Origin: Azoarcus indigens
Lineage (GTDB): Bacteria > Pseudomonadota > Gammaproteobacteria > Burkholderiales > Rhodocyclaceae
DNA: 64,000 nt
NCBI RefSeq assembly: GCF_004361735.1
Contig: NZ_SNVV01000012.1
Span: 62,001-126,000, forward strand
Reading direction: 5' to 3'
In this document: positions 20,650 to 30,756 of the stretch, piece after piece
Numbering within the stretch: position 1 is the first letter of the stretch
Layout: each line of letters begins with the position of its first letter
Translations under genes and position numbers: made by a program
Notes under the pieces: generated by a model
Told to the model about the DNA's origin: nothing
Seen by the model: the letters and a program-made list of their open reading frames with translations, nothing else
The model's database searches: none

Positions 20650-22677
20650 TCAATCGGTGACCACAGATGCTCCCTCTGCAATCACCCGCTGCAACCGGCT
20701 GACGAGTTCGTCCCAGTCAACGCGCGGATTGTAGCCGATGACATCCAGGGCAGGCAGGCCACCGCCCTGCACGATCAGGAAGCTACCATCGCCCCTCGAA
20801 GATAGACCGCTCATGCTGCAGACGCCCTCCTTCAGCACGCAACCCAGGGCCAGATCGCGGTAACCAAAGTCGCGGAAGAGCCCGAGCAAGCCGCGCTGGA
20901 TGGCCGCCACAGCCCCTCCACCACCAAGCGCGGCGAGATCCTCCACCGCGCGCTGACTGATCCGCCGGGGATAGTTGCCCGGGCTGCTGTAGAGCCGCGC
21001 GTCGAAGGCCACCGGACGCCATCGGCTCAATTCCAGACCAGTGATATCCGCATCCACGAAGCCGGCAACACTGCCGAAACTGAAAGTCTCCGTGAGCTGG
21101 GCGAGGTCGATATGCCTCAGTTCCACATCGGCCTGCAAGCGCGAGCTTGCTCCAAGGGGCTCCAGTATCCGCAGCCCGGTCGCCTGCAGGTAACCATCGA
21201 AGACGGACACGACCAGCGCTCCATCCAGCGTAATCTCGCCCGGACGAAAGCCAAGCCCCGGCACCGAGGCGGCCAGTACCCCGTTCATCAGCGGCAATCC
21301 AAGCGCCTCGGTTAGCAGGCGGACGGACAGCGGCTCTATCACAACCGACCCCGCCCCCAGCCACTGCCCTGCTTGCCGCCGGACATGCACGTCATCGAAT
21401 ACGACAGCGCCATCCAGCAGCGGGATGGCGGTGCGCCCCAGTCGTAGCGTTCCATCCCTGGCCTCGACCGGCATGGAAAACCGCCCCAACGACAGGCGCT
21501 CCCAACGCCCTTCCCCCACCGACAATTCGCCGCTGGCCTCGCCCGCCATGCGCCAGGGCAGATAACCGTTCACGGGTCCGAAGGCGAACCCTTCGCCGCC
21601 TGCGCCGGCCTCCATGCCAAAGCTCGCCTCTTCGAGGACGAAATCAGCAGCGAGCAACTCGCCATCCGCCCATTCCAGCCCGGCAGCCAGACGTCCACCG
21701 AAATTGACTGCCTCCCGATTCGCCGGTGCCACCAATGGAGCGATCCAGGTCGGCCCCAGCACCGCCAATTCGCCCCCGGCTAGCGAGAAGGAGAAGCGCT
21801 CCAGGCGCTGGCCGCCCAAGGAGAAAACCGCCGAAACCGCCAGCTGCGCCACTCCGGGCATCTGGAGCACCGCCTCGGTGAGCTCCAGGCGATCGGCGCC
21901 CAACCAACCATGGGCATTCATGCTCCACGGCAGGGCCTGGATAAAGAAAGGGTCGAGATAAGCCTGGCCTGCCATCCAGGACAAATCCGCGGTCCAGCCC
22001 CAACCTTGCCGCTCCGGCCGCGCCTCCAAGGAAAAGGTCAATTCCAGGTCTTCTGCCGCCTGCAGCCCGGTCTGGCTGGAGAAGCCCGCCTCGCGCAGGC
22101 TCCCTTGGGCCTTCAGGGCGCCGTTGCGATATACCCCCTTGGCGCTCATGCTACCCGTGGGCGCCCAAGCCGCGAGCGCTGGCCACCACCGGCTCACCTT
22201 GGAGAGGGAAAGGTTGTCGAGGAGAAACCGCAGTTCGCCCCCAGACGACATGGCGGCCTTCAAGTGCCCGCCATCCTCCAGGGCGATTTCGATATCGCCC
22301 GCCTGGCGCTCCAGATCGAGGGAGAAGGAAAATGCCAGCGCTGCCTTGCCTTCAGCAAAACTCAATTCGCCGCGCGAACATTTCAGCTGCGTCCCCTGCA
22401 GCGAGGCTGCCGCGCACTGCAGACGCACGTCGCGCCACTGCTGCCCAGCGATCTCGAGATGCCCGGCCCTGGCGACAAGTCGCCCGTTGCGGACATCGTA
22501 GGCCAGCTCCAGCCCAGCCAAGCCCAGGCCAGGGCGCGAAAACTCGCCCAACGACAAACTGAAGGAGTCGGCTGCAGGCACCATCGCCCAGCCGGAGGGC
22601 CAGACGAGCACCAGTGCGAAGGCAAGCGCAGCCCCCCAAGGCCGCGCTCCGCAGCGCCGTTCAGGCGGGGAAAACAC
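20650..22677 (-). CDS. ydbH: YdbH family AsmA-like envelope protein
   Basis: YdbH belongs with YhdP and TamB to the AsmA-like proteins that bridge inner and outer membranes for phospholipid transport. The frame has no ATG in the right place. A GTG at 22677 overlapping the cysM 3' end by 17 bases gives 675 residues with an N-terminal membrane anchor (WGAALAFALVLVWPSGW) and a long beta-rich periplasmic body. The C-terminal signature is QRAVEDLAALGGGGAVAAIQ, then GCVLKEGVCSMSG and IVQGGGLPALDVIGYNP. The exact start is uncertain, as no clear ribosome site was seen. Confidence 0.82.
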   Translation of the reverse strand: MFSPPERRCGARPWGAALAFALVLVWPSGWAMVPAADSFSLSLGEFSRPGLGLAGLELAYDVRNGRLVARAGHLEIAGQQWRDVRLQCAAASLQGTQLKCSRGELSFAEGKAALAFSFSLDLERQAGDIEIALEDGGHLKAAMSSGGELRFLLDNLSLSKVSRWWPALAAWAPTGSMSAKGVYRNGALKAQGSLREAGFSSQTGLQAAEDLELTFSLEARPERQGWGWTADLSWMAGQAYLDPFFIQALPWSMNAHGWLGADRLELTEAVLQMPGVAQLAVSAVFSLGGQRLERFSFSLAGGELAVLGPTWIAPLVAPANREAVNFGGRLAAGLEWADGELLAADFVLEEASFGMEAGAGGEGFAFGPVNGYLPWRMAGEASGELSVGEGRWERLSLGRFSMPVEARDGTLRLGRTAIPLLDGAVVFDDVHVRRQAGQWLGAGSVVIEPLSVRLLTEALGLPLMNGVLAASVPGLGFRPGEITLDGALVVSVFDGYLQATGLRILEPLGASSRLQADVELRHIDLAQLTETFSFGSVAGFVDADITGLELSRWRPVAFDARLYSSPGNYPRRISQRAVEDLAALGGGGAVAAIQRGLLGLFRDFGYRDLALGCVLKEGVCSMSGLSSRGDGSFLIVQGGGLPALDVIGYNPRVDWDELVSRLQRVIAEGASVVTD

Positions 22678-23551
22678 CCGTAGACAGATAGCGATCACCG
22701 CGATCGCAGACGATGGAAACGATGACGGCGTTCTCCAGCTCGGCCGCCAGCCGCAGCGCCACATGCATCGCGCCGCCGGAGGAGATGCCAGCGAAGATGC
22801 CTTCCTCACGGGCAAGCCGGCGCGTCATCTCCTCCGCATCAGCCTGGCTGACGTACTCCAGGCTGTCCACCCGAGGCTTTTCGTAGATCCTGGGCAGATA
22901 GGCTTCTGGCCACTTGCGGATGCCGGGAATCTGGGAGCCTTCTTCCGGCTGGCAGCCGATGATCTGGATCGCCGGATTCTTCTCCTTGAGGTAGCGGGAA
23001 GTCCCCATGATGGTGCCGGTGGTGCCCATCGAACTGATGAAATGAGTGATCGTGCCGCCGGTTTGCGACCACAATTCCGGCCCGGTGCCTTCATAGTGGG
23101 CCAGCGGATTATCCGCGTTGGCGAACTGGTCGAGGATGATGCCCTTACCTTCGTCGCGCATACGCTCGGCCACATCCCGCGCCATCTCCATGCCGCCTTC
23201 CTTGGGCGTGAGCACCAGTTCGGCGCCGAAGGCGCGCATGGTCTGGCGGCGTTCCACGCTCTGGTTCTCCGGCATCACCAGGATCATCTTGTAACCCCGG
23301 ATCGCCGCCGCCATGGCGAGCGCAATGCCGGTATTCCCGCTGGTTGCCTCGATCAGGGTGTCGCCGGGGCGGATATCGTCCCGGGCCTCGGCGCGGACGA
23401 TCATCGACAAGGCCGGGCGATCCTTGACCGATCCCGCCGGGTTGTTGCCTTCCAGTTTGGCGAGGATCACGTTATTCCGGCCCGCACTAATCCGCTTCAA
23501 GCGCACCAGCGGTGTATCGCCGACATAATCCTCGAGAGTCTTGAATTCCAT
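22661..23551 (-). CDS. cysM: Cysteine synthase B (O-acetylserine sulfhydrylase CysM)
   Basis: CysM is a PLP enzyme that makes cysteine from O-acetylserine, able to use sulfide or thiosulfate. The 296-residue protein has the PLP Lys in NPAGSVKDRP (Lys43), the substrate loop EATSGNTGIALAM and the phosphate-binding GTTGTIMG. The CysM-type C-terminus fits isozyme B better than CysK. It is upstream of and overlaps the ydbH start. Confidence 0.93.
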   Translation of the reverse strand: MEFKTLEDYVGDTPLVRLKRISAGRNNVILAKLEGNNPAGSVKDRPALSMIVRAEARDDIRPGDTLIEATSGNTGIALAMAAAIRGYKMILVMPENQSVERRQTMRAFGAELVLTPKEGGMEMARDVAERMRDEGKGIILDQFANADNPLAHYEGTGPELWSQTGGTITHFISSMGTTGTIMGTSRYLKEKNPAIQIIGCQPEEGSQIPGIRKWPEAYLPRIYEKPRVDSLEYVSQADAEEMTRRLAREEGIFAGISSGGAMHVALRLAAELENAVIVSIVCDRGDRYLSTGVFPA

Positions 23552-23748
23552 TTTCTTGCGCTTCCGGTTGGGGATCTCATGTTAATACCGCGCGGAGCGG
23601 CGGCAAAACCGCCCCAGCCGGAACAGGCTCACGCAAGCATCACGCCATCATGGGCGCGCAAGCCTTGCGGCCCGGGAGCCTCGACACGCTGCGGGAATCC
23701 GACAAGCCAGCCCCGCTTGTCGCACACCCGCCGCGCGCCACCAGCGCC

Positions 23749-25071
23749 TCAACGCCGGCCGATACCGTGGTACTCCAGCCCGCTCTCGCGCATCACCGCC
23801 GGGTCATACATGTTGCGGCCATCGAACAGCACCGGCTGGCGCAACAGGCCGCGGATCCTATCGAAGTCCGGGCTGCGGAACTCCTTCCACTCGGTGACGA
23901 TCACCAGCGCATCCGCCTCCTCCAGCGCCTTCATCGGGCGGTCGACATAGCTCAGGCGAGCCTCGTCACCGAAGATGCGGCGCGTCTCGTCCATCGCCAC
24001 CGGATCGTAGGCCGCCACGGTTGCCCCGCGCCTGAACAACTCGGCGATGATGACCCGGCTGGGCGCCTCGCGCATATCGTCGGTATTCGGCTTGAAGGCC
24101 AGGCCCCACAGGGCAAAACGACGCCCGGAAAGGTCATCGCCAAAGCGGGCGACGATCTTGTCTATCAGCACATGCTTCTGCGCCTCATTGGCGTCTTCCA
24201 CCGCGCCCAGCACCTTCAGCTTGTGACCGTGCTCGTCCGCAGTCTTGATCAGCGCCTTCACATCCTTGGGGAAGCAGGAGCCACCGTAGCCGCAGCCTGC
24301 ATAGAGGAAATGCCAGCCGATGCGGGGATCCGAGCCTATTCCCTGCCGCACCAACTCGATGTCCGCGCCCAGCGTCTCGGCCAGGTTGGCCAACTCGTTC
24401 ATGAAGCTGATACGGGTGGCGAGCATCGCATTCGCGGCGTACTTGGTCAGTTCGGCCGAACGCACGTCCATGAACACCAGCTTGTCGTGGTTACGCTGGA
24501 AAGGGGCATACAGTTGGCGCATGGACTCGATCGCCCGCTCATCCTCGGCACCGACGACGATGCGATCCGGCCGCATGAAGTCCTCCACCGCCGCCCCTTC
24601 CTTCAGGAACTCCGGGTTGGAGACCACCGAGAACGGAAGATCGGCACTGCGCTTGGAAAGCTCTTCGGCAATCGCAGCCTTGACCTTGTCGCCGGTACCC
24701 ACCGGCACGGTGGATTTATCGACAATGACCCGATAACCGTCCATGTAACGGCCGATGTTGCGCGCGGCTGCCAGCACGTACTGCAGATCCGCCGAGCCGT
24801 CCTCGTCCGGGGGAGTGCCCACCGCGATGAACTGCACCGCGCCATGCGCCACCGCGCGCTCGATATCGGTGGTGAAGCTCAAGCGGCCAGCGGCCACGTT
24901 ACGGCGCACGATCTCCAGCAAGCCAGGCTCGTGGATGGGGATTCCGCCTTCCTCAAGGATGCGGATCTTGCCAGCGTCCACATCCAGGCACAGCACGTCG
25001 TTGCCTACATCGGCCAGGCAAGCGCCACTCACCAGCCCAACATAACCGGTTCCCACCACAGTGATCTTCAT
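23749..25071 (-). CDS. ugd: UDP-glucose 6-dehydrogenase
   Basis: Ugd oxidises UDP-glucose to UDP-glucuronate with 2 NAD+, a precursor for exopolysaccharide and modified lipid A. The ATG at 25071 behind GGGAG gives 440 residues. A GTG two codons upstream is less likely because it lies against the ribosome site. The Rossmann motif is VVGTGYVGL (residues 5-13), and the catalytic Cys is in [10 protein letters not shown] (Cys266). It follows lapA-lapB by 55 bases, consistent with an envelope polysaccharide context. A 197-base gap without a gene lies between it and cysM. Confidence 0.96.
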   Translation of the reverse strand: MKITVVGTGYVGLVSGACLADVGNDVLCLDVDAGKIRILEEGGIPIHEPGLLEIVRRNVAAGRLSFTTDIERAVAHGAVQFIAVGTPPDEDGSADLQYVLAAARNIGRYMDGYRVIVDKSTVPVGTGDKVKAAIAEELSKRSADLPFSVVSNPEFLKEGAAVEDFMRPDRIVVGAEDERAIESMRQLYAPFQRNHDKLVFMDVRSAELTKYAANAMLATRISFMNELANLAETLGADIELVRQGIGSDPRIGWHFLYAGCGYGGSCFPKDVKALIKTADEHGHKLKVLGAVEDANEAQKHVLIDKIVARFGDDLSGRRFALWGLAFKPNTDDMREAPSRVIIAELFRRGATVAAYDPVAMDETRRIFGDEARLSYVDRPMKALEEADALVIVTEWKEFRSPDFDRIRGLLRQPVLFDGRNMYDPAVMRESGLEYHGIGRR

Positions 25072-25126
25072 GAGCACTCCCGAGGTTCAGAGATAAATCG
25101 GACAGGCATGGCCGAAATACGGCCAA

Positions 25127-26302
25127 TCAGGGCGTGAGATCGAACTCTTCGGTACGCCTGGGCGGATAGGTCTCCCATCCACCGCATGCCGGGCAGCGCC
25201 AATGAAACTGCCGCGCCTTGAAGCCGCAAGCGTCGCAGCGATAGCGCGCGACCTTGCGGGTATGACCGTGGATGAGCTGCTTGACCAGTTCGATATCGCT
25301 ACGCTGCTCGGCCGGTGCAGCCAAGAGTGCGGCCTCCAGCAGCTTGTCCAGCCCGAGCAAGGTGGGATTACGTTTCAGTTCTTCCCGCACCAGGTCGTAG
25401 GCAGCCTTCGGCCCCTGCTTCTCCAGTTCCCAATGGAAGAGCTCGTCCAGCAGATCCAGGGATGCATGACGCTCCAGCCAGGCTTTGAGCAACTGATGCC
25501 CCTGCTCGACCCGCCCCAGGCGGCCGTAGGCATCCATGATGCGTTCTGCCGCCAGCGCGAGATAGACCGGATCCTGGCTCTCGATCCTCTTCCAGGTCTC
25601 CAGGGCCTCTTCATCCCGTCCTTCCGCCGCCAGCACGTCGCCCAATAGCAAGCTGGCCCGCACGCAACGACGGTTGATTGAGAACGCCTCCTCCACCTGA
25701 CGCCGGACTTCGTCATACCGTGAATCCGCCAGGGCGGAAGCGGCCAGCTCACAATGAAAGTTGGCCACTTCCCGACGCCACATCAAACCCTCGTGATCCG
25801 GCAGGGCACCCGCAACCTCAATGGCCTTGGCCCAGTCCTTCTCCTGCTGGTAGATCTCCAACAGGTAACGCAGCGCCATGTCTTTCTCGCGCGTATCGCG
25901 CAGTTTCAGGAAAACCGCCTCGGCACGGTCCAGCAAGCCTGCCTTGAGGAAATCCTGCCCAAGTTCGGCGAGCGCCTGCAGGCGCTGATCCTCGTTCAGA
26001 TCCTCTCGATCCACCAGGATCTGATGCATGCGGATCGCCCTGTCAGTCTCGCCCCGACGCCGGAACAGGCTGCCCAGTGCGAAGTGCAACTCAATGGTCT
26101 GTGGGTCGATTCGCACCGCTTCGATGAAGGCATCGATGGCCTTGTCCTGCTGTTCATTCAGCAGAAAATTAAGACCAGCGAAATAGGAGCGCGGCAGTGC
26201 CCGCGACTCCTTGACGACCTGCTTGATATCAATACGCGCCGCCAGCCAGCCAAGGGCAAAGAACAGCGGCAGCGCAAGCAGCCACCAGAATTCGATTTCC
26301 AT
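25127..26302 (-). CDS. lapB: Lipopolysaccharide assembly protein LapB
   Basis: LapB (YciM) is an inner-membrane-anchored cytoplasmic TPR protein that in E. coli links FtsH to LpxC turnover and so sets LPS synthesis. The 391 residues show an N-terminal anchor (WWLLALPLFFALGWLAA), the conserved region VKESRALPRSYFAGLNFLLN, about nine TPR-like helical repeats and a C-terminal rubredoxin-like knuckle YRCDACGFKARQFHWRCPACGGW with four Cys. It starts 5 bases after lapA. Confidence 0.95.
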   Translation of the reverse strand: MEIEFWWLLALPLFFALGWLAARIDIKQVVKESRALPRSYFAGLNFLLNEQQDKAIDAFIEAVRIDPQTIELHFALGSLFRRRGETDRAIRMHQILVDREDLNEDQRLQALAELGQDFLKAGLLDRAEAVFLKLRDTREKDMALRYLLEIYQQEKDWAKAIEVAGALPDHEGLMWRREVANFHCELAASALADSRYDEVRRQVEEAFSINRRCVRASLLLGDVLAAEGRDEEALETWKRIESQDPVYLALAAERIMDAYGRLGRVEQGHQLLKAWLERHASLDLLDELFHWELEKQGPKAAYDLVREELKRNPTLLGLDKLLEAALLAAPAEQRSDIELVKQLIHGHTRKVARYRCDACGFKARQFHWRCPACGGWETYPPRRTEEFDLTP

Positions 26303-26307
26303 TTATC

Positions 26308-26613
26308 TCAGAGCGTCTCGGGCGCCTGGGCCTCGGCCACAGGAACATTCGGCTCGGGACGGCTACGCTCGGCCCGATCCAACTGGCGCTTCAGGCGGGA
26401 GATCTCCCGGCGCTGGCGCAGCAAGGAAGCGAAGGTGGCGGTGACGCCAAGGAGGGCGCCGGCTGAAAAACTCACCAGGATGACAAAGACAACCGGCAAC
26501 TGCCATTCGCCGCCAAAGAAGAAGCGCAGACTGGCGAGCTGATCGTTCTTGATCGCGAAACCGAACAAGAGGAAGAACAGCAGCAGTCGAAGGATCCACA
26601 TTACGAGGCGCAT
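26308..26613 (-). CDS. lapA: LapA domain-containing inner membrane protein
   Basis: LapA (YciS-like) is a small membrane partner encoded just ahead of LapB. The 101-residue protein has two hydrophobic segments (MWILRLLLFFLLFGFAI and LPVVFVILVSFSAGALLGV) and then a basic cytoplasmic helix (LLRQRREISRLKRQLDRAERS). It lies 28 bases beyond the ihfB terminator, so lapAB may depend on read-through from rpsA-ihfB or on a promoter inside ihfB. Confidence 0.9.
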   Translation of the reverse strand: MRLVMWILRLLLFFLLFGFAIKNDQLASLRFFFGGEWQLPVVFVILVSFSAGALLGVTATFASLLRQRREISRLKRQLDRAERSRPEPNVPVAEAQAPETL

Positions 26614-26640
26614 GGGTCGGCATTATCTCCGAGCAGATGA

Positions 26641-26668
26641 CAAAAAAGAAGGCGGCCATAGCCGCCTT
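26641..26668 (-). terminator. Rho-independent terminator after ihfB
   Basis: On the minus strand the 8-bp stem AAGGCGGC/GCCGCCTT with loop TATG is followed by CTTTTTTG. It lies 33 bases past the ihfB stop and 28 bases before lapA. Confidence 0.85.
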
Positions 26669-26701
26669 CCCTGACACTTCTCACAACCGATTGCCGCGCG
26701 G

Positions 26702-26986
26702 TCACTCGCTGCCGTCAACCCGCTCGCGCAATTCCTTGCCGGCCTTGAAATGGGGCACGTGCTTTTCCGGCACATGCACCTTCTCCCCCGACTTGGGATT
26801 ACGACCGACGCGAGGCGGACGATAGTTCAGCGCAAAACTCCCGAACCCGCGGATCTCGATGCGATCACCACGCGCGAGCGCGTCGGTCATCGCATCGAGA
26901 ATCATCTTGACCGCGTAATCGGCATCTTTTGCGACCAGCTGGGGAAAACGCGCCGCCAGCTGGGCGATCAGCTCCGATTTGGTCAT
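26702..26986 (-). CDS. ihfB: Integration host factor subunit beta
   Basis: IHF-beta is the partner of IhfA. The 94 residues ([20 protein letters not shown]) carry the beta-arm [24 protein letters not shown]. It lies 12 bases after rpsA, the standard rpsA-ihfB arrangement, and is followed by a strong terminator. Confidence 0.96.
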   Translation of the reverse strand: MTKSELIAQLAARFPQLVAKDADYAVKMILDAMTDALARGDRIEIRGFGSFALNYRPPRVGRNPKSGEKVHVPEKHVPHFKAGKELRERVDGSE

Positions 26987-26998
26987 GATCCGGTCGAG

Positions 26999-28705
26999 TT
27001 ACTGCTTTTGTTCGTTCAGCTTGGCCTTGAGCAGGGCACCCAGGTTGGTAGTGCCGCTGGCAGCAGAGCTTTCCGACGCAAGCTTGTTCATCGCTTCGGA
27101 CTGCTCGACCTGATCCTTGGCACGGATGGAGAGGTTGATCGAACGGGTCTTGCGATCCACGTTGATGATCAGGGCCTCGACCTCGTCACCTTCCTTCAGC
27201 ACGGTGGTGAGGTCATCCACGCGATGGGCGGCCGCTTCAGAAGCACGCAGGTAGCCTTCCACCTCGTCACCCAGGGAGATCACAGCGCCACGGGCTTCGA
27301 CCGACTTCACGGTGCCGCGAACAAGGCTGTTCTTCTCGTGAGTGGCGATGAAGTTGGTGTACGGATCGCCTTCCAGCTGCTTGATGCCCAGGGAGATGCG
27401 CTCGCGCTCGACGTCGATCGCCAGCACCACGGCCTCGACCTCGTCGCCCTTCTTGAACTTGCGCACAGCCTCTTCGCCGGTTTCGCTCCAGGAAAGGTCG
27501 GACAGGTGCACCAGACCGTCGATGCCGCCTTCCAGGCCGATGAACACGCCGAAGTCGGTGATGGATTTGATCTGGCCGCGGACCTTGTCGCCCTTCTTGT
27601 GGTTGATGGCGAAATCGTCCCACGGGTTGGACATGCACTGCTTCATGCCCAGGGAAATACGGCGACGGTCTTCGTCGATCTCGAGAATCATCACTTCGAC
27701 TTCGTCGCCCAGCTGGACGACCTTGGTCGGGTGAATGTTCTTGTTGGTCCAGTCCATTTCAGACACGTGCACCAGACCTTCGATACCTTGCTCGACTTCA
27801 ACGAACGCGCCGTAGTCGGTGATGTTGGTGACCTTGCCGAACAGGCGGGTGCCCTGCGGGTAGCGGCGGGAGATGCCGACCCACGGATCTTCGCCCAGTT
27901 GCTTCAGACCCAGGGAGACACGGTTCTTCTCCTGGTCGAACTTGAGCACCTTGGCCTCGATTTCGTCACCGACGTTGAGCACTTCCGACGGGTGACGCAC
28001 ACGGCGCCAGGCCAGGTCCGTGATGTGCAGCAGGCCGTCGATACCGCCGAGATCAACGAACGCACCGTAGTCGGTGATGTTCTTGACGATACCCTTGACG
28101 ACGGTGCCTTCCTTCAGGTTTTCAAGCAGCTTCTGGCGCTCTTCGCCCATGGACTCTTCGAGCACCGCGCGGCGGGAGACGACCACGTTGTTGCGCTTGC
28201 GGTCGAGCTTGATGACCTTGAACTCGTATTCCTTGCCCTCGTACGGGGAGGTGTCCTTGACCGGACGCATGTCCACCAGCGAACCCGGCAGGAAGGCGCG
28301 GATGCTGTTGGTCATGACGGTCAGACCACCCTTGACGCGACCGGTGATCACGCCCTTCACCAGGGTGCCCTCGTTCAGCGCCTTCTCGAGATCGTTCCAG
28401 GCAGCAATGCGCTTGGCCTTGTCGCGGGACAGGCGGGTCTCGCCGTAGCCGTCTTCCAGCGCCTCGATGGCGACGTGGATGAAATCGCCCGGATTGACTT
28501 CGAGTTCGCCGCGATCGTTGCGGAACTCGTCGATGGGCACATAGCTTTCGGACTTCAGCCCGGCATTGACGACCACGAAATTCTGGTCGATGCGCACGAC
28601 TTCGGCGGTGATGACTTCACCGGCACGCATTTCCTGCAGTGCAAGGCTTTCTTCGAAGAGGGCGGCAAAACTTTCCTGGGAGGAAACAGGAGTGGCAGTG
28701 GACAT
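26999..28705 (-). CDS. rpsA: Small ribosomal subunit protein bS1
   Basis: S1 binds mRNA leaders and allows initiation on structured or Shine-Dalgarno-poor messages. The 568-residue protein has six S1 OB-fold repeats; the last four share the V-x-G-x-V..ITDYGAFV/[16 protein letters not shown] pattern. The ATG at 28705 is preceded by a pyrimidine-rich GTTCTTTTCCTT with no Shine-Dalgarno, and two hairpins lie upstream. This fits the S1-autoregulated, SD-less rpsA leaders known from E. coli. Upstream is aroA-cmk; downstream is ihfB. Confidence 0.96.
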   Translation of the reverse strand: MSTATPVSSQESFAALFEESLALQEMRAGEVITAEVVRIDQNFVVVNAGLKSESYVPIDEFRNDRGELEVNPGDFIHVAIEALEDGYGETRLSRDKAKRIAAWNDLEKALNEGTLVKGVITGRVKGGLTVMTNSIRAFLPGSLVDMRPVKDTSPYEGKEYEFKVIKLDRKRNNVVVSRRAVLEESMGEERQKLLENLKEGTVVKGIVKNITDYGAFVDLGGIDGLLHITDLAWRRVRHPSEVLNVGDEIEAKVLKFDQEKNRVSLGLKQLGEDPWVGISRRYPQGTRLFGKVTNITDYGAFVEVEQGIEGLVHVSEMDWTNKNIHPTKVVQLGDEVEVMILEIDEDRRRISLGMKQCMSNPWDDFAINHKKGDKVRGQIKSITDFGVFIGLEGGIDGLVHLSDLSWSETGEEAVRKFKKGDEVEAVVLAIDVERERISLGIKQLEGDPYTNFIATHEKNSLVRGTVKSVEARGAVISLGDEVEGYLRASEAAAHRVDDLTTVLKEGDEVEALIINVDRKTRSINLSIRAKDQVEQSEAMNKLASESSAASGTTNLGALLKAKLNEQKQ

Positions 28706-28723
28706 AAGGAAAAGAACCCAAAA

Positions 28724-28787
28724 CTACCCTTGCGGGCAGCGATGTATGTGAATTGAACACCGATGCGGCCGGCTCGCAGCCGGCTGC
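28724..28787 (-). promoter_or_regulatory. Structured rpsA leader (two hairpins, no Shine-Dalgarno)
   Basis: Proximal hairpin: CTGCCC-GCAA-GGGTAG at 28739-28724, a GNRA tetraloop stem ending 18 bases before the rpsA ATG. Distal hairpin: 9-bp stem around two copies of the self-complementary GCCGGC at 28765-28787, just past the aroA-cmk stop. The lack of a purine-rich site next to the ATG points to translation control by S1 itself. Confidence 0.55.
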
Positions 28788-28798
28788 GCACCACGTTT

Positions 28799-30751
28799 TC
28801 AGCCAGCGGCTTCGGGCGCAGGATTCCTGACGAAATCAACGACGAAAGCCACAGCCTCCTCAACGCCTTTGGAAGTCGTATCGAGGAGAACCGCGTCCGG
28901 CAACTTCAACAGGGGCGCTACCGAGCGGGCCGCATCGCGCGCATCCCTGTCCCGGAGGTCCTGTAAAAGACTTTCCATAGTAGCAGGCAAGCCCTTTTCC
29001 ATCAACTGCTTATAGCGCCGTTCGGCGCGGGACTCCACCGAGGCCGTCAGGAAGACCTTGTGAGCCGCGTCAGGGAATACCACCGAGCCCATGTCCCGCC
29101 CCTCGGCCACCAGACCGGGAGCGCGCCGGTAATGGCGTTGGCGGCCCAGCAGGGCAGCCCGTACCGCGCCCAGCACGGCCACCTTGGATGCGCCTGCAGA
29201 GCAGGCCTCGGTGCGGATCTCATCCGTGACGTCATCGGCGTCGAACCACACCCGTCCCCCCTCGAAACGCGCCGGCAGTGTCGCGGCCAACGCGGCCAGG
29301 CGCGGCTCCTCATCCAGCGCCACGCCGGCGCGCATCGCGGCGAGCGCGACGAGGCGGTACAGCGAACCGCTGTCCAGGTAGTTGTAGGCGAGCACTTCGG
29401 CAACGCGCGCAGCGACCGTACCCTTGCCAGAGGCGGACGGGCCGTCGATCGCCACCACCGGCACCGGCGTGGTGATCTCAGCGTAGGCATCGAAATAGCC
29501 CGGGAAGGTCTTGTTCACACAACGCGGATCGTTGATGCGGACGTCGCAGTCGCCCAATGCGGCCAGCGAGAAGCACATCGCCATGCGGTGATCGTCGTAG
29601 GTGTCTATCGCCGCAGGCTGCAGCACCGCCGGCGCGACGATGCGCAGGCTGTCCGGCCGCTCGTCCACTTCCGCCCCCAGCTTGCGCAGCTCGGTGGCCA
29701 TCGCGGCGATGCGGTCGGTTTCCTTGACCCGCCAGCTGGCGATGTTGCGCAGGGTGCAGGGACCGTCGGCGAAAAGTGCGGCAACCGCCAGCGTCATCGC
29801 TGCGTCGGGGATGTGATTCAGGTCGAGATCGAAGGCGCGCAAGCGGCCGTTCGCCGGCGCGCTGGCTTCTATCCAGTTGTCGCCCATGCTCACGGTCGCG
29901 CCCAGCTCGGCCAGCGCTTCGGCGAAACGAACATCGCCCTGGATGCTGTTACGCCCCACGCCCTCAACGCGCACCGGCCCACCGCCGATGGCACCGGCGG
30001 CAAGGAAATAGGAAGCGGACGAAGCGTCGCCTTCCACGTAGATGCTGCCAGGGCTGGTATAGACCGCCTTGCCCGGCACGATGAAGCGCTGCCATTCCTC
30101 ACGCTCGACGGTGACGCCGAAGCGCTGCATCAGGGCCAAGGTAATCGCGATGTAGGGCTTGGAGATCAATTCGCCTACCACTTCGACCACCGTCTCCTCG
30201 CCGGTCAGTGGCAGCGCCATCAGCAGGGCGGTCAGGAACTGGCTGGATACGTCGCCACGAACCTGAACCACACGGCCGGCGCGTATCTCCGCCGGCTTCA
30301 CGCGCAGGGGCGGAAAACCCTCCTGTCCTTCGTAGTGGATCTCGGCGCCAAGTTGCCGCAGCCCATCGACCAAGTCGCCGATGGGCCGCTCGTGCATCCG
30401 GGGCACGCCGGAGAGCCGATAGTCGCCCCCCGCGAGAGCAAGCACCGCGGTCAGCGGACGGAAAGCGGTGCCAGCATTACCGAGGAACAGGTCCGCCTGC
30501 TTGACCGGCAGCGTGCCGCCGGTGCCACTCACCCGGTAGCGGCCATCCTCCTCGCGCCGCCAGGCCACGCCCAGTTGCTGCAGGGCGTCCAGCATTCGAT
30601 CCACATCGTCCGAAGCGAGCAGATCGCGGATTTCGGTCTCGCCCTGTGCCAGCGCCGCCAGCAGCAGAACGCGGTTGGAAATGCTCTTGGACCCCGGCAG
30701 GCGCACGCAGCCGCGCGCCCCCAGCAGCGGGGGAAGATCGAGAAACTCCAT
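28799..30751 (-). CDS. aroA-cmk: Fused 3-phosphoshikimate 1-carboxyvinyltransferase / cytidylate kinase
   Basis: One 650-residue frame holds two enzymes. Residues 1 to about 428 are EPSP synthase (aromatic pathway): [33 protein letters not shown], and the catalytic region [14 protein letters not shown] and [11 protein letters not shown]. From about 431 a complete CMP kinase follows, with P-loop [11 protein letters not shown] (Ala434 onward), [12 protein letters not shown] and [14 protein letters not shown]. The linker is only a few residues (AEITTPVPV), and there is no stop or frameshift between them. Bifunctional AroA-Cmk proteins are known in betaproteobacteria. The start is the ATG at 30751, 5 bases after tyrA. 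Confidence 0.95.
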   Translation of the reverse strand: MEFLDLPPLLGARGCVRLPGSKSISNRVLLLAALAQGETEIRDLLASDDVDRMLDALQQLGVAWRREEDGRYRVSGTGGTLPVKQADLFLGNAGTAFRPLTAVLALAGGDYRLSGVPRMHERPIGDLVDGLRQLGAEIHYEGQEGFPPLRVKPAEIRAGRVVQVRGDVSSQFLTALLMALPLTGEETVVEVVGELISKPYIAITLALMQRFGVTVEREEWQRFIVPGKAVYTSPGSIYVEGDASSASYFLAAGAIGGGPVRVEGVGRNSIQGDVRFAEALAELGATVSMGDNWIEASAPANGRLRAFDLDLNHIPDAAMTLAVAALFADGPCTLRNIASWRVKETDRIAAMATELRKLGAEVDERPDSLRIVAPAVLQPAAIDTYDDHRMAMCFSLAALGDCDVRINDPRCVNKTFPGYFDAYAEITTPVPVVAIDGPSASGKGTVAARVAEVLAYNYLDSGSLYRLVALAAMRAGVALDEEPRLAALAATLPARFEGGRVWFDADDVTDEIRTEACSAGASKVAVLGAVRAALLGRQRHYRRAPGLVAEGRDMGSVVFPDAAHKVFLTASVESRAERRYKQLMEKGLPATMESLLQDLRDRDARDAARSVAPLLKLPDAVLLDTTSKGVEEAVAFVVDFVRNPAPEAAG

Positions 30752-30756
30752 GTCAT

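Noticed and set aside
23552-23748. Possible small gene or RNA between cysM and ugd
   Set aside because: The 197-base gap shows no start with a ribosome site, only a weak GGCGG/CCGCC hairpin and no promoter. I see nothing definable in it.
26750-28756. A 668-codon plus-strand frame opposite ihfB and rpsA
   Set aside because: It mirrors the repeated S1 domains of rpsA, which explains its apparent internal repeats. No ribosome site or family features.
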